Positions 23,655 through 34,215 of a stretch of DNA of 64,000 nucleotides are shown here, one piece after another. The notes below the pieces were generated by a model. That model was given only the letters and a program-made list of their open reading frames with translations. It had not been told where the DNA came from and ran no database searches. The stretch is from Gongronella butleri (lineage: Eukaryota > Mucoromycota > Mucoromycetes > Mucorales > Cunninghamellaceae), in NCBI GenBank assembly GCA_025201375.1, contig JAIWZP010000002.1, positions 496,001 to 560,000 on the forward strand. The letters run 5' to 3'. A program made the position numbers and the translations under genes. The stretch's first letter is position 1; each line of letters starts with the position of its first letter.

Positions 23655-24501
23655 AAAAGCAAAAAATAAACGCGCAAATCAGCATAGAACAAGATTTAGG
23701 TTTTTTTTGGCTTTGGGCGCGCGCGGAGTGACACCGACGCGTAATCCGCCACTGTCTGAGGCTTGTATCGTACTTGTCAAGCTTGTCAGGCTTGTCTTGC
23801 AAGCGAAACATTCTATTTTGGCGTGCTGTTCCGTGGAGGGACGATGGGCAATGGGAGATCACGCGCACGCGCATCCAAGGGTCGAGACGCGCGGTCGTCA
23901 TCGACGATCCACGAATGTGTTTCAAATGCCTGCCTGGCCATGCCACGGGTGCTACCCTCACAAACAAAGGGAAAAATGAGAAAAAAACGCCCCTGCCTCC
24001 CCCTTTTTCGCCACCATGACGCATGAGCATGAACTGGGCCACACACCACACGAGGCATTCCTCTTTCAAAATATATAAAAAAAAAAAAAGACAGCGCCTT
24101 GCTTGATTTCAAGCTTTGATCTTGTCTGGTGCGGGCAATTAGACTTGCAACAGCGTGATTGATCGGCCCCCAACGGTTGGCTAGCAAAGAAAAAAGTTTT
24201 TTTTTTGCATGCCCGCGCTAGTACAAACAAGCAGCACATGACCTTGCCATCCCCCTTTGACAGGGGGAAGCGACAAGGTAAAGCGCATCTAAAACGAACT
24301 GAACAAAAAAAAAGAAAGGAAAAAAATCGCTCAATGGCTCTGGAAGGGTCATCAAGAAGGATAGCGCGAGTTACTCGCTCTTTCTGGTGCCTTTGCAACG
24401 GCAGGCGGGCAAGGAGATTGCACCAAAGATGGCAGTGACACTGAGAAATTTTTTTTTCTCGAGGGCACGGGAACTTGAAATTTTTTTCAGTCCCCGCAGG
24501 G
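23655..24501. other. Intergenic, TEF1 upstream region
   Basis: No gene. Several T- and A-runs; ACTTGTCAAGCTTGTCAGGC-like short repeats near 23770-23800. Probably carries TEF1 upstream activating sites, but I identify none. Confidence 0.4.
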
Positions 24502-24508
24502 TATAAAA
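24502..24508 (+). promoter_or_regulatory. TATA box of TEF1
   Basis: TATAAAA about 160 bp upstream of the start codon. It precedes a pyrimidine-rich stretch and a likely 5'-UTR intron (donor at 24566, acceptor ending 24661, directly before CCATGG). A leader intron is common in fungal TEF1 genes. Confidence 0.7.
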
Positions 24509-24663
24509 GCAATTGGGGTGCCAGCAGATGCTTGTTTCCTTCCTTTTTCCTCTTTATATAAACAGGTAGGTACCCTCGCCATGCATGCATCCATTGAATC
24601 CATCCATCCATCCATCCTCTTTTATCCTTTCTTCTCACTCATCCATCTTGTTTCTCTCTAGCC

Positions 24664-26228
24664 ATGGGTAAAGAAAAGACTCACGTTAACGTCGTCGTCA
24701 TTGGTCACGTCGATTCCGTAAGTGCACACGAAAGAGATGGGCAATGGGGCAAAAACAAGAACGTTTTGATCACTGATTGTTTTTTTTTTTTTTTGTTCAT
24801 GATGACAGGGCAAGTCCACCACCACTGGTCACTTGATCTACAAGTGCGGTGGTATTGACAAGCGTACCATTGAGAAGTTCGAGAAGGAAGCCGCTGAACT
24901 CGGTAAGGGTTCCTTCAAGTACGCCTGGGTTTTGGACAAGCTCAAGGCTGAGCGTGAGCGTGGTATCACCATCGATATTGCCCTCTGGAAGTTCGAGACC
25001 CCCAAGTACCACGTCACCGTCATTGACGCCCCTGGCCATCGTGATTTCATCAAGAACATGATCACTGGTACTTCCCAGGCTGACTGCGGTATCCTCATCA
25101 TTGCCGCCGGTACTGGTGAATTCGAGGTAAGCCCCTTGGGCAAGACTTGGCGCTGGTCAATGGCCACGCGATTCGCAAGTCGCTTTTTTTTGCAATTTTT
25201 ATTCATTTTTTTTCTTCGTTTAGGCTGGTATCTCCAAGGATGGCCAGACCCGTGAGCACGCTCTCTTGGCCTTCACCCTCGGTGTGCGCCAGTTGATCGT
25301 TGCCATCAACAAGATGGACACCACCAAGTGGTCCGAGGCCCGTTTCAACGAAATCGTCAAGGAAGTTTCCTCCTTCATCAAGAAGATCGGTTTCAACCCC
25401 AAGTCCGTTCCCTTCGTCCCCATCTCTGGCTGGCACGGCGACAACATGTTGGAGGAGTCCGTCAACATGGGCTGGTACAAGGGCTGGAACAAGGAGACCA
25501 AGGCCGGCGCCAAGTCTGGCAAGACCCTCCTCGATGCCATTGATGCCATTGACCCCCCTACCCGTCCCTCCGACAAGCCCCTCCGTCTTCCCCTCCAGGA
25601 TGTGTACAAGATCGGTGGTATTGGCACAGTCCCCGTCGGCCGTGTCGAGACCGGTGTCATCAAGGCTGGTATGGTCGTGACCTTCGCCCCCGCCAACGTC
25701 ACCACTGAAGTCAAGTCCGTCGAAATGCACCACGAGCAATTGGTCGAGGGTCTCCCCGGTGACAACGTCGGTTTCAACGTCAAGAACGTTTCCGTCAAGG
25801 ACATCCGTCGTGGTAACGTCTGCTCTGACTCCAAGAACGACCCCGCCAAGGAGGCCGGCTCTTTCACCGCCCAGGTCATTGTCTTGAACCACCCCGGTCA
25901 GATCGGTGCTGGCTATGCCCCCGTCTTGGATTGCCACACCGCTCACATTGCGTGCAAGTTCGCCGAGCTCCTCGAGAAGATCGATCGTCGTTCCGGCAAG
26001 AAGCTTGAGGATGCCCCCAAGTTCGTCAAGTCTGGTGACTCCGCCATCGTCAAGATGGTCCCCTCCAAGCCCATGTGCGTTGAGGCCTACACTGACTACC
26101 CCCCTCTTGGCCGTTTCGCCGTCCGTGACATGCGTCAGACCGTCGCTGTCGGTGTCATCAAGGCCGTCGAGAAGGTTGACAAGACTGGCAAGGTCACCAA
26201 GGCCGCTGCCAAGGCTGGCAAGAAATAA
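24664..26228 (+). CDS. TEF1: Translation elongation factor 1-alpha
   Basis: Exons 24664-24717, 24809-25126 and 25224-26228; 458 residues, the usual fungal length. GTPase motifs are visible: GHVDSGKST (residues 14-22, split by the first coding intron), DAPGH, and NKMD. The protein delivers aminoacyl-tRNA to the ribosome in the cytosol. Codon choice is strongly C-ending (GTC, ACC, AAG, CTC) unlike the neighbouring genes, as expected for a very highly expressed gene. It ends with a Lys/Ala-rich tail. A long minus-strand open frame over the third exon is a by-product of this codon bias. Confidence 0.99.
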
Positions 26229-26313
26229 GCTGCTTGTAGCTTGTTTTTGAGCATCCCCCATCCCCTTTTTTTTTTATGCTAATATGATTGCGAAAAGCTT
26301 CCACTTTTGTTCC

Positions 26314-26319
26314 AATAAA
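26314..26319 (+). terminator. Poly(A) signal of TEF1
   Basis: AATAAA 86 bp after the stop codon, followed by CATCATCATATTGC. Confidence 0.6.
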
Positions 26320-26368
26320 ATCATCATCATATTGCACTAGAATTTTCCTGCTTGACTCATTTTTTTCT

Positions 26369-26403
<35 letters not shown>

Positions 26404-26904
26404 TCACGTGTTGGTTTTTTTTTTTTTTTTTTTCCTGCTCATTGTTGGGTCAATGACTCATCCGTCTTGTGAGCAAGTTGCGCCCCCCACGATCCACCGC
26501 AGCAACGCGCTTGTCACGTGCTGTTCTCTCTGTCTTTGGTATTGATACCAAAAATTGCCAGTATCAAGGCATCATTGCCATGAAAAACAGCAAATTGGAG
26601 GAATCACCGCAAAAGCAACCTTTTTTGTTTGTGCGCGATCGAACGTGGTTATATGATACAGTAGATGAAAGGGTTGAACATGGCTCTCAATGCAATACTG
26701 TATCATAATTAATGCTCCAGGGTCCAGGCTCTAGGGCCGTCCATTGCAGCATGACCAGTCCAGCAGAGATTTGCGCTGGATCACGTACGTATCATAATTT
26801 TTCATTTTTGCATTTTGCGATACTGTATGATAATACGGGTTCCCTGGGCATATTTGCCCCGCTGCATATGGTATCATATGTATACGTAATACGATCTACA
26901 GTAC
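26320..26904. other. Intergenic, start of repeat island II
   Basis: Contains an A-run (~26373-26400) followed closely by a T-run (~26415-26433), then TACAGTA/TACTGTA motifs at about 26659, 26696, 26821 and 26898. No gene. Confidence 0.5.
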
Positions 26905-27320
26905 GTAGGGATGTATTTCAAACACGAGCTTGAAAGCTCGTTTGAAAAAGCTTGGCTTGACTCAAGCTCAAACACCCAAAATTTTATTTCAATCAAGCTC
27001 AAGCTTTTGATTGGGTGTTTGAAAAGCTTGAAAAGCTTGAAGAAAAAAAAATACTAAAAAAGATACCTACAGTATGCTCCGAATTTTCACCATTTTCAGA
27101 ATTTCTGAATACTGTAGTTCAGTCTGGGTTAACACTTGGGATTGCTTGGTGGAATAATGTCCAGAAGAGTTCGACTCCTGCCTTAAGATTTTGCACTTGG
27201 CGGGGTACGTATTGTTTAATTTTTTCTTGAGAATTTTTTGGCAATTTCAAGCTTTCGAACAAGCTTTTCAATCAAGCTAGCTTCTTGAAGCTTCTTGAGC
27301 TTGATCAAGCTTGATTTGTC
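26905..27320. repeat. AAGCTT-motif element with TAGGGATGT-type end
   Basis: Both flanks are packed with overlapping CAAGCTTGA-type words (left 26920-27040, right 27250-27320, in inverted sense). The left edge TAGGGATGTATTTCAAAC resembles the ends of the element at 57394-57873, and the right edge read in reverse is CTAAGGACAAATCAAGC. The centre holds TTGCTTGGTGG and, ~30 bp on, AGTTCGACTCC, which look like RNA polymerase III A and B boxes. I see no clean target-site duplication. A decayed non-autonomous element is the best guess. Confidence 0.45.
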
Positions 27321-28035
27321 CTTAGTTACGATTGAGATATTGAGAGAAAAAGAAGATAAAAAAAGGGAAAACAGGAAACTGATTGAGAATCTGATACCGT
27401 TTATTAAGAAAAAGTGAGGACTCTATTATATAGACAATTTGTAAAAACTAGGGTTTGGGATGTAAGATGCAAAGAAATGCTTCAATGAGTGGCTGTCAAA
27501 CATACAAGCGTTCCGAGGCATGAATTGAATATGAGCCGCGTTCAATCAGCGATTGAGCTGTTCCTCGGATATGCAAACGATGCAGAGATGATGGTTCCGT
27601 GGCATGAATGCACAAGGGCGCGTAAAGACGCGTATGGCCAAGTGGGACATTGTGTGATCGCAAGCAAATGAGAATTTTTATTATTTATTTTTTTTATTTT
27701 TCTCAGGCTTGCATCTGCCCAGATCCTGGTCAATGCAATCTCTGATCATACATAGCGAATGAGGCATCTTAGCATGGGTGCGTACAAGAGAGCAAATGAG
27801 GGAAAGGGTGCGCTATCCTTTCATGTATGGTAAAATCGCGATTAAAACGTAAAGACATAGCGACAGCAGCCATTGTGTGAGCGGGGCTTAATTAGCCGGA
27901 CTAGGTAAGTGCCCGGCCATCTGGATTTGAATCCAGGGATGCGGCACAGAGAATGCACGACGCGATTTGCATCGCGTAGCTTTATTTCTTCTTTTTTTTT
28001 TTCTTTTTTTTTTTTACAACTTGTGAAATACCAGT
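27321..28035. other. Intergenic in island II with a tRNA-like arm
   Basis: No gene. Near 27890-27940 the sequence TTAGCCGGACTAGG is followed by CTGGATTTGAATCCAG, a self-complementary arm like a tRNA T-arm, but the spacing (~30 bp) is too short for a normal tRNA and no acceptor stem forms. Probably a tRNA-derived repeat fragment. Confidence 0.35.
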
Positions 28036-28150
28036 CCAGACACGGCCAGCGCGTCAGACTTAGGGTAATCGCACATTCTCTTTCACATGGATGTGTCCAT
28101 TGTGATTTTTACTTAATGAGATCACGCTCTGCAAGCAGCAAATACAACAA
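28036..28150 (+). repeat. Dispersed ~115-bp repeat, copy 1
   Basis: Near-identical in reverse orientation to 59832-59950. Shared words include TAATCGCACATTCTCTTTCA, GTGATTTTTA and GATCACGCTCTGCAAGCAGC. This copy has about 25 bp (GGCCAGCGCGTCAGACTTAGG) missing from the other; that piece resembles the D-arm/anticodon part of a tRNA-Leu. Confidence 0.7.
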
Positions 28151-28219
28151 CGATCTTGAGCACCAACATCGTCAGGTATGATACTGTATCATAAATCGTT
28201 TGATGCTTTGATCTGTCCC

Positions 28220-29400
28220 AAAAATTTCAGCGAACAGAAACTGGCGCGTGCTACTGTATGATGTAGACATCATTACAGTAGGTACTGTACTAGTGTACAA
28301 TGCCCGAAGCATCGCGCTACACACCTACTGTACACTACGTACTCAAAAACTTGCGCATTTTTTACTGTACTACTGTACAGTAGTACAAACACCAAACAGT
28401 ACCTTTTAAAATTCAAAGACTGAGTTTTTTCAGACTTTGGCGGCTTGCTGTGCCTCCAGAATTTTTTTTTACAGCCTGCTCGCCCGCCAATGAAACTTGC
28501 GTCACGGAGTAAACTATAGCCCAGTGTTCAAGACGGACCCACCCGATTTTTTTTACACTCGAAAATACCAAAAGCTTTCAATTTGTACTATTTTTCATTC
28601 GTCTGTCCAACTGCATGGTCGACCCCGCTCAAAAACAGCTGCATCGAGTTCAGCACAAAATTTGCACCAAAAAAGCTTACACCCCCAAAGCGGTACGACC
28701 ACTTTTGAAAAATTCAGGGGTCACTCAGGGGTCACACATTTCAATCTCAGAAAATGCCAAACTTGGGAAATTTCGAACTCCGAGTAATCAATGCATCCCA
28801 AACTGGTAATTTCGACGATTTGCTATTGACAGACAAAACGGCAAGTCGCCCCATACGTAAGAAAAAAGCTCAAAGAGTGACGCATGAATGACGATCGACT
28901 GAGAAAAGTGCCTACTTTGGGCAAGATTTTTTTGCAAAAATTTAGGGTTTGACACTTCCAAATTTAGGTACGTAAATTGCATGGAATTTTTTTTACTGTA
29001 TTTTTTTACTGGTTTTTGTGCACTGTAGAATGGGCTGTAAGCTGGTGAAATGACCGATGCAAAAAGTTAAAACCCAAGCTAGCGCCCTGCAAGTCATCCC
29101 ATTAGATGCTTTGCCCCCCTGTTTTTTATTAAATCTGAAATAAAAATCGAGGGTTGACTAGACAGTTGTCGAGCAAATCATGATTGAATTTTTTGTTGAA
29201 AAAGTGTATTTCCTCCGCCAGTTTTGATCAGATCGCCGTGAAGCTTGTTTCATTCGTCGGTGGAGATTCAGCAGCAGAATGTGACACATTACCGGTAAAA
29301 GCATTGTTGGTTATTTTTCCAGTTGTCGAGAAAAGCAAGTTTGAAAATTGATCCAATGTTTGATCGACCTTTGCAAGCGGGTAAAGTTCATCCATCACGG
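28220..29400 (+). repeat. Dispersed repeat, copy B (~1.2 kb)
   Basis: Matches copy C (58260-59545) over its full length, including the leader GCATCGCGCTAC, and copy A from ~28422 onward. The right end abuts the foldback element at 29411; related sequence resumes after it. It holds several TA-flanked motifs missing from one or both other copies (for example TACCGGTA at 29290-29297). Confidence 0.85.
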
Positions 29401-29410
29401 TACAGTACCG

Positions 29411-30427
29411 TACCCTCCAAAAAAAACGCAGCAACACCCGCTTGCGCCTGCTTTAATTGACTTTTCTACAGTATTTACTTTAATCTGTTGTGTATTGATC
29501 AATAATGATGTTAGCATCATGGAACTTGGTGGAGACAATGATATAAAGTAAAATACTGTAAAAGCTATAAAAATATGAAATGGATAGACAAAGGAGGGGT
29601 ATACCTATGTTGAAAAGAATGAGTGAGACGCGTCACGCGACGCGACGCGTACCCAAGCGCATACAATGGCCCGTGGAGATGAATTGACAATATGAACACC
29701 ATCTCCAATTTTTTTGAGACATTTGTGGTAGTACAGTATCTGATTATTTCTGTCAATTCATTTTGTGGTGCATGTGTCATGCCAGAGATCAGTGTAACAA
29801 TTGGTCAAATTATCGCTGTGACGCGTCAGACGCGTCTAAGCTGCGAGGTCCTTAATGTGACCGTAGTGCCCGAACTGAATGATATAATCACAGCACCTCA
29901 ATAGCATACACTTTTGGACTTTCAAATTAAATAATTATCATACTGTAGTTTCAAGTCGACAATGAGATTAAAATGATTTGATAGAGATAAAAGTAATTTT
30001 CCATATATGTCTGGCGCGTAACGCGTAACGGCGGTAATTTGACCAATTGTCACACTGATCTCTGGCATGACACATGCACCACAAAATGAATTGATAGAAA
30101 TAATCAGATACTACCACAAATGTCTCAAAAAAATTGGAGATGGTGTTCATAATGTCAATTCATCTCCACGGGCCATTGTACCGGTATGCGCTTGGGTACG
30201 CGTCGCGTCGCGTGACGCGTCTCACTCATTCTTTTCAACATAGGTATACCCCTCCTTTGTCTATCCATTTCATATTTTTATAGCTTTTATTTTACTTGTA
30301 TATCATTGTCTCCACCAAGTTCCATGATGCTAACATCATTATTGATCAATGCACAACAGATTAAAGTAAATAGAAAAGTCAATTAAAGCAGGCGCAAGCG
30401 GGTGTTGTTGCGTTTTTTTTGGAGGTA
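29411..30427. mobile_element. Foldback element (TA-flanked, ~415-bp inverted arms)
   Basis: Arms 29413-29830 and 30012-30425 are inverted copies with very high identity; the ~180-bp loop is unrelated. Ends read TA then CC(C)TCCAAAAAAAACGC on each side, so a TA target duplication fits insertion by a Tc1/mariner-type transposase. No coding capacity, so it is non-autonomous. The arms differ mainly by four short insertions: TACAGTA at 29467-29473, TACTGTA at 29554-29560, TACAGTA at 29732-29738 (left only) and TACCGGTA at 30179-30186 (right only). Confidence 0.8.
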
Positions 30428-30734
30428 CAGTACAGCGAAATTTTCAGCAATGCCGTGCTTCCCGACAAACCACAACATGATTGACCTTTGGATTTTTATT
30501 TTTTCTCTGAGAAGAGAGGATCAACATCCACTACATGTACCTACCGTACAGTACAGTAAAAGTTTTGTGGAGCTGCGATGAGTCCTTGCTGACGAAACCT
30601 TTTTTTTCAAATTTAGAAAAAAAAAGGTGGGTCAGGTCAAAATGGATCTGGAGGGCACCCCGCTTTGAGAGGCTCAGGTCTCTCAAATCCGTTTGGCAAC
30701 CTACACATGGACATCTGAGAGTCATATAATTAGG
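30428..30734. other. Island II, between foldback element and partial repeat
   Basis: No gene. Two further TACAGTA motifs occur near 30548-30559. The GGATCTGGAGGGC word near 30643 recurs near 43457, so it belongs to the degenerate repeat set at 42.8-43.8 kb. Confidence 0.4.
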
Positions 30735-31012
30735 TGCACTGACCCCCTCTTTCCAAGCAAATCTGCAATAAAACTCGGGGGTCGATCAAGCCGTTTTCGA
30801 GGAATGGGCAATCAAAGCCAAATTTTAGAAAATGAAATTTCTGCATCATTTTTGGTCGTACGCTGGTGAAACTGGGTTCATCCGATAGAGAATCGAATTC
30901 TGCATTTATTATCACAGCAGCACGCTATCCTTTGTCTTGTCCATTGCCGAGAAAAACGAAGCTAAAATGTTTGATTGGGCATTGCAAGCGTACAAATGTT
31001 GCGCATCGACGT
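30735..31012 (+). repeat. Dispersed repeat, diverged 3' part (copy D)
   Basis: AAATCTGCAATAAAACTCG, GTCGATCAAGCCGTTTTCGA and GCATTGCAAGCGTACAAA follow the order of the 3' third of copies B and C (AAATCTGAAATAAAAATCG at 29131 onward). Clearly older than copies A-C. Confidence 0.6.
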
Positions 31013-31804
31013 TGCCCGGCAGGGATAAAATGACCCCCTTGTGCGTCCTTGTGCGTGTCTTTTCACTTGTAAGATTTAAGACTGGTCGAATAGCAGCTTG
31101 ACACGCTAGAGACAAAATTGTGAATTTATGGAACATTGTCAATTTTTTTTTGCCAACGGTCAGATCAACCCCCGGTTTTTACTACTGTTCTGAAAAGAGA
31201 GAGACCAAAATGCTCATATGCCAAAATTTCATGGAGCTGCAAGCACTCGATGGAGCGCCACATCAATTTTCAAAAATGACGAGTGATCCGATTCGCGAAA
31301 AAATTAACATCTCTGGAAAATTGGGTCTACCCTCATCTGGTGGTGTGGGGGGCCAATGTGTAAAAAAAAAAAGACGCGACATGACGCGCCAAAATTGACT
31401 TCGCCCCAGATTTTTAGCCGCCGTCCCTTCCCTCTCTCTCTCTTTTTTTTCATCTTACATCTAGAGCGCACAGGGAAGCGAAAAGAGTCTGCGGCAGCAA
31501 TGTGTGAAAGAGGACGAGGGAATGCTCCTTTTGCACGTTTTTACGCTTGTTAGCGGCGGCTCTGACCACGCGACGCGTCCAGAGCCGATGTATTGCCATT
31601 TTTGCACACACGCTCAAAGGCTCATCGAGTTCATCTTATTCAGAAAATAGAAAGCCGCGTCAAAATACCGGACTCCTGTTTTTGTGCACTTTTATGTCGC
31701 CGTGTGCCTGGTGATGTCGATGGAGGGCTATGTCCAGCGCTATGAAAAAGCTCGAACGACAAGGCAGCGCATGGTGGCCATTGGGCTACAATACAAGTGC
31801 GCGC

Positions 31805-31872
<68 letters not shown>

Positions 31873-32176
31873 CAATTCGTCGACACCGGCCTGGTGCGTG
31901 TGCCCTTGGCATTTATTCCTGAGAAAGGTTATCGTTGCATTATTCAAAAGGATGCGCGGGAAAAAAGCGCATGAGGGCATTTCAAGCTGCGGTGTGCGAA
32001 ATTCATGCATTTTCTCGATACGCGTGATGTCCAGGGCACGTGATGAACGTGTTACAGGTAGTTTTTTTTTTCTTTATTTATTTTCTATTTCTTTGGAACC
32101 AAAATAAATACAATGGTAAGGCGGCGTAAAAAAAAAGGGGAGGGGGTATACGTAGAGAACGTGTTTCTACAGTCAT
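31013..32176. other. Intergenic with degenerate repeat and an A62 run
   Basis: 31262-31350 shares GAGTGATCCGATTCGCG and ATTGGGTCTACC with 43048-43135. The A-run at 31807-31868 is the longest homopolymer in the window. No gene is supported; long Lys- or Phe-rich frames are artefacts. Confidence 0.5.
31807..31868. repeat. A62 homopolymer
   Basis: Sixty-two consecutive A, flanked by GCGCGC and GGGCC. Not a retroposed poly(A) tail by any sign I can see, since no duplicated target or upstream cDNA is evident. Confidence 0.95.
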
Positions 32177-34162
32177 CTATGCTTGTTTGTCTTCCTGTTC
32201 CATCTTGTGGATGACGTCGCGGACACGGTCGTGCCACTTGCCTTGTTTGGGGACGACCTCTGAGGTGGAAGTTTCTGTGTCTTCGACGACGATGTTGTGT
32301 TCTTCATCCCAGACCTTGATGTTTGGCATTTCGCTGCTGGGGACGGCGTCCAACGAGTCTGAATCGTCTGTGGCGGCGGCCGACGTCGATGCAGCAGTGC
32401 CGTGGCGGAACATATCCTGCAGGTGGTGTGTGGATGAAGATTGCGTGGCGGTGTCGCCTCCGTCCGAGGAGGAAGAGGAGGACGAGGACGGTTCTTGCTG
32501 TTTGGTTGCTTCGACATCCTTGTGGCGCAAGGGTCCGTGACGCTGCAACCAGCCGCGGATACTGTTGACACTTAATTCGTTTTGGTTGGCATTGGTCGCC
32601 AAAAGATTGGCATGATTGTTGCCATTATTGCCATTTGTTGTTGTGGCGGTGGTCAGGCGCGGGTTGACAGGCTCGACAAAGCGGATGCTCTGTGCCTCGC
32701 TAATGGGCGTGGCGCGTGCGGGTGCAGACAATTGGTCGGTATCGATTTCGTCCTCCTCTTCACCTGGCAAAAAGTCCTCGTCGTCGAATTCGTCTTCATC
32801 GTCGTCGTCTACAATGACATTTCCACCAATGTCGATCACCTGGTGCTTTTCATTTTCTGTGGCGGCCATGGCCTTGATGGCCGCCGCCTCCTCATCCAGG
32901 CGCTGCTGTTGCAATGTATTGAACAATGTGTTGCGTTCCACCTCAGACATGCCCTCGTGGAAGCTATGGCGACTAATGGCGTCATCGCCGTGGCCATGGT
33001 GGTGATGATGATGGTCACCTCGGTGGATCTTGGGCAAGCGGAGCACCTGGCTGCTGCCTGTGCTCGTGATCGACAATGTGCGTGTGCGGATGCGCTTGCC
33101 AATTTTGAACAATGGGATGGTTGTGCCGTGCACCAATGTCGATGATAGCACGACAAACAACACGACAGGCACAACAAGCTCCACAGACACGTGCTGCTGT
33201 CCTGCATAAATGTATTCGAGCTCCTCTTTGGCAATCATCGCCAAAAATACCGCGCCGACGCCCATCGGGCCAAACCACCCGCTGAATGCCGCTTCACGAT
33301 ACGTCTTCATGGCTGGCATGAACGGCTTGAGCGCAAGAACAATCGGCAATCGCCGGAACAACAGGATCAAAATGCCAATTACAACCAGTCGCCATGGTGT
33401 CAAGCCAATCTCCGTGTTGCCAAACTCTGACCACGGCTAATTGTGAATAAAAAGAAAACGCAGAGAAGAAAATGGTGAGCCACGCGGCGCCCTTGATCCC
33501 AATTCCTCTTACAATGATGGCGCCAATATAAACAAACACAGCCATGTTGAGCATCATATCAATCACGTCTTGGAAATGGGCTTCCTCCGTTTCTTTTCGG
33601 AACCATTCATCCCAGGAGAACGCATTGCCGGCCACAAAGCACGCAAGGACGTCATCGCTGCCGGAAAACCCGGTCATGCTCATAAGGAACAACTAAAAAA
33701 AAAAATAGGGAAAAATGCGTGTGAGATCGCCGTGTGCATTGCCTTGAGCATATTTGTTGTCGTTTGTGCGTGATGCATGCGTGATCCGCTTACCGCAAAA
33801 GCAATACCAAAGGACAGGAACGAAGGTTTGTCGATGAGATGTCTAAAAAAGGCAAAGTGAGCCCATGTGAGATAAAAAACGACCCTCCAATCTCCGCATC
33901 ATGCTAGAAAGGCTGGAAGCCGACGAGGGCGTTGAATTCCCGTTTTACCTTTTTTCTGACCATTGCAGTGTTTTGCACGCGACCCAGCCGACGACCGCAC
34001 CAATGACACACGACAATAAGATTTGGAACAGCAACGTCAGGTAGATCCACTTGCCAATGGCTTCGCCGACCGTCGGCTCGTTGATCAAGAAGAGCGCAAG
34101 AAACAAAAAGGGGAAGCCCATCCCATCATTGGCGCCACTGCAAGACAAAACACAAACAAATC

Positions 34163-34215
<53 letters not shown>

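Noticed and set aside
25203..26261. 352-codon minus-strand open frame opposite TEF1 exon 3
   Set aside because: Shadow of the C-ending codon bias of TEF1; no similarity and no splice or start context.
26288..26545. Short Lys/Phe-rich frame after TEF1
   Set aside because: Spans consecutive A- and T-runs; no other coding sign.
27890..27945. tRNA gene
   Set aside because: Good T-arm-like hairpin and A-box-like word, but the spacing is too short and no acceptor stem forms; treated as a tRNA-derived fragment.
31807..31868. Poly(A) tail of a retroposed gene
   Set aside because: No gene-like sequence upstream and no target-site duplication visible.
31684..31974. Poly-Lys/poly-Phe frames through the A62 run
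   Set aside because: Made only by the homopolymer; both strands give the same artefact.
32582..33145. 187-codon plus-strand frame opposite the antiporter tail
   Set aside because: Antisense of the low-complexity acidic tail; no independent support.
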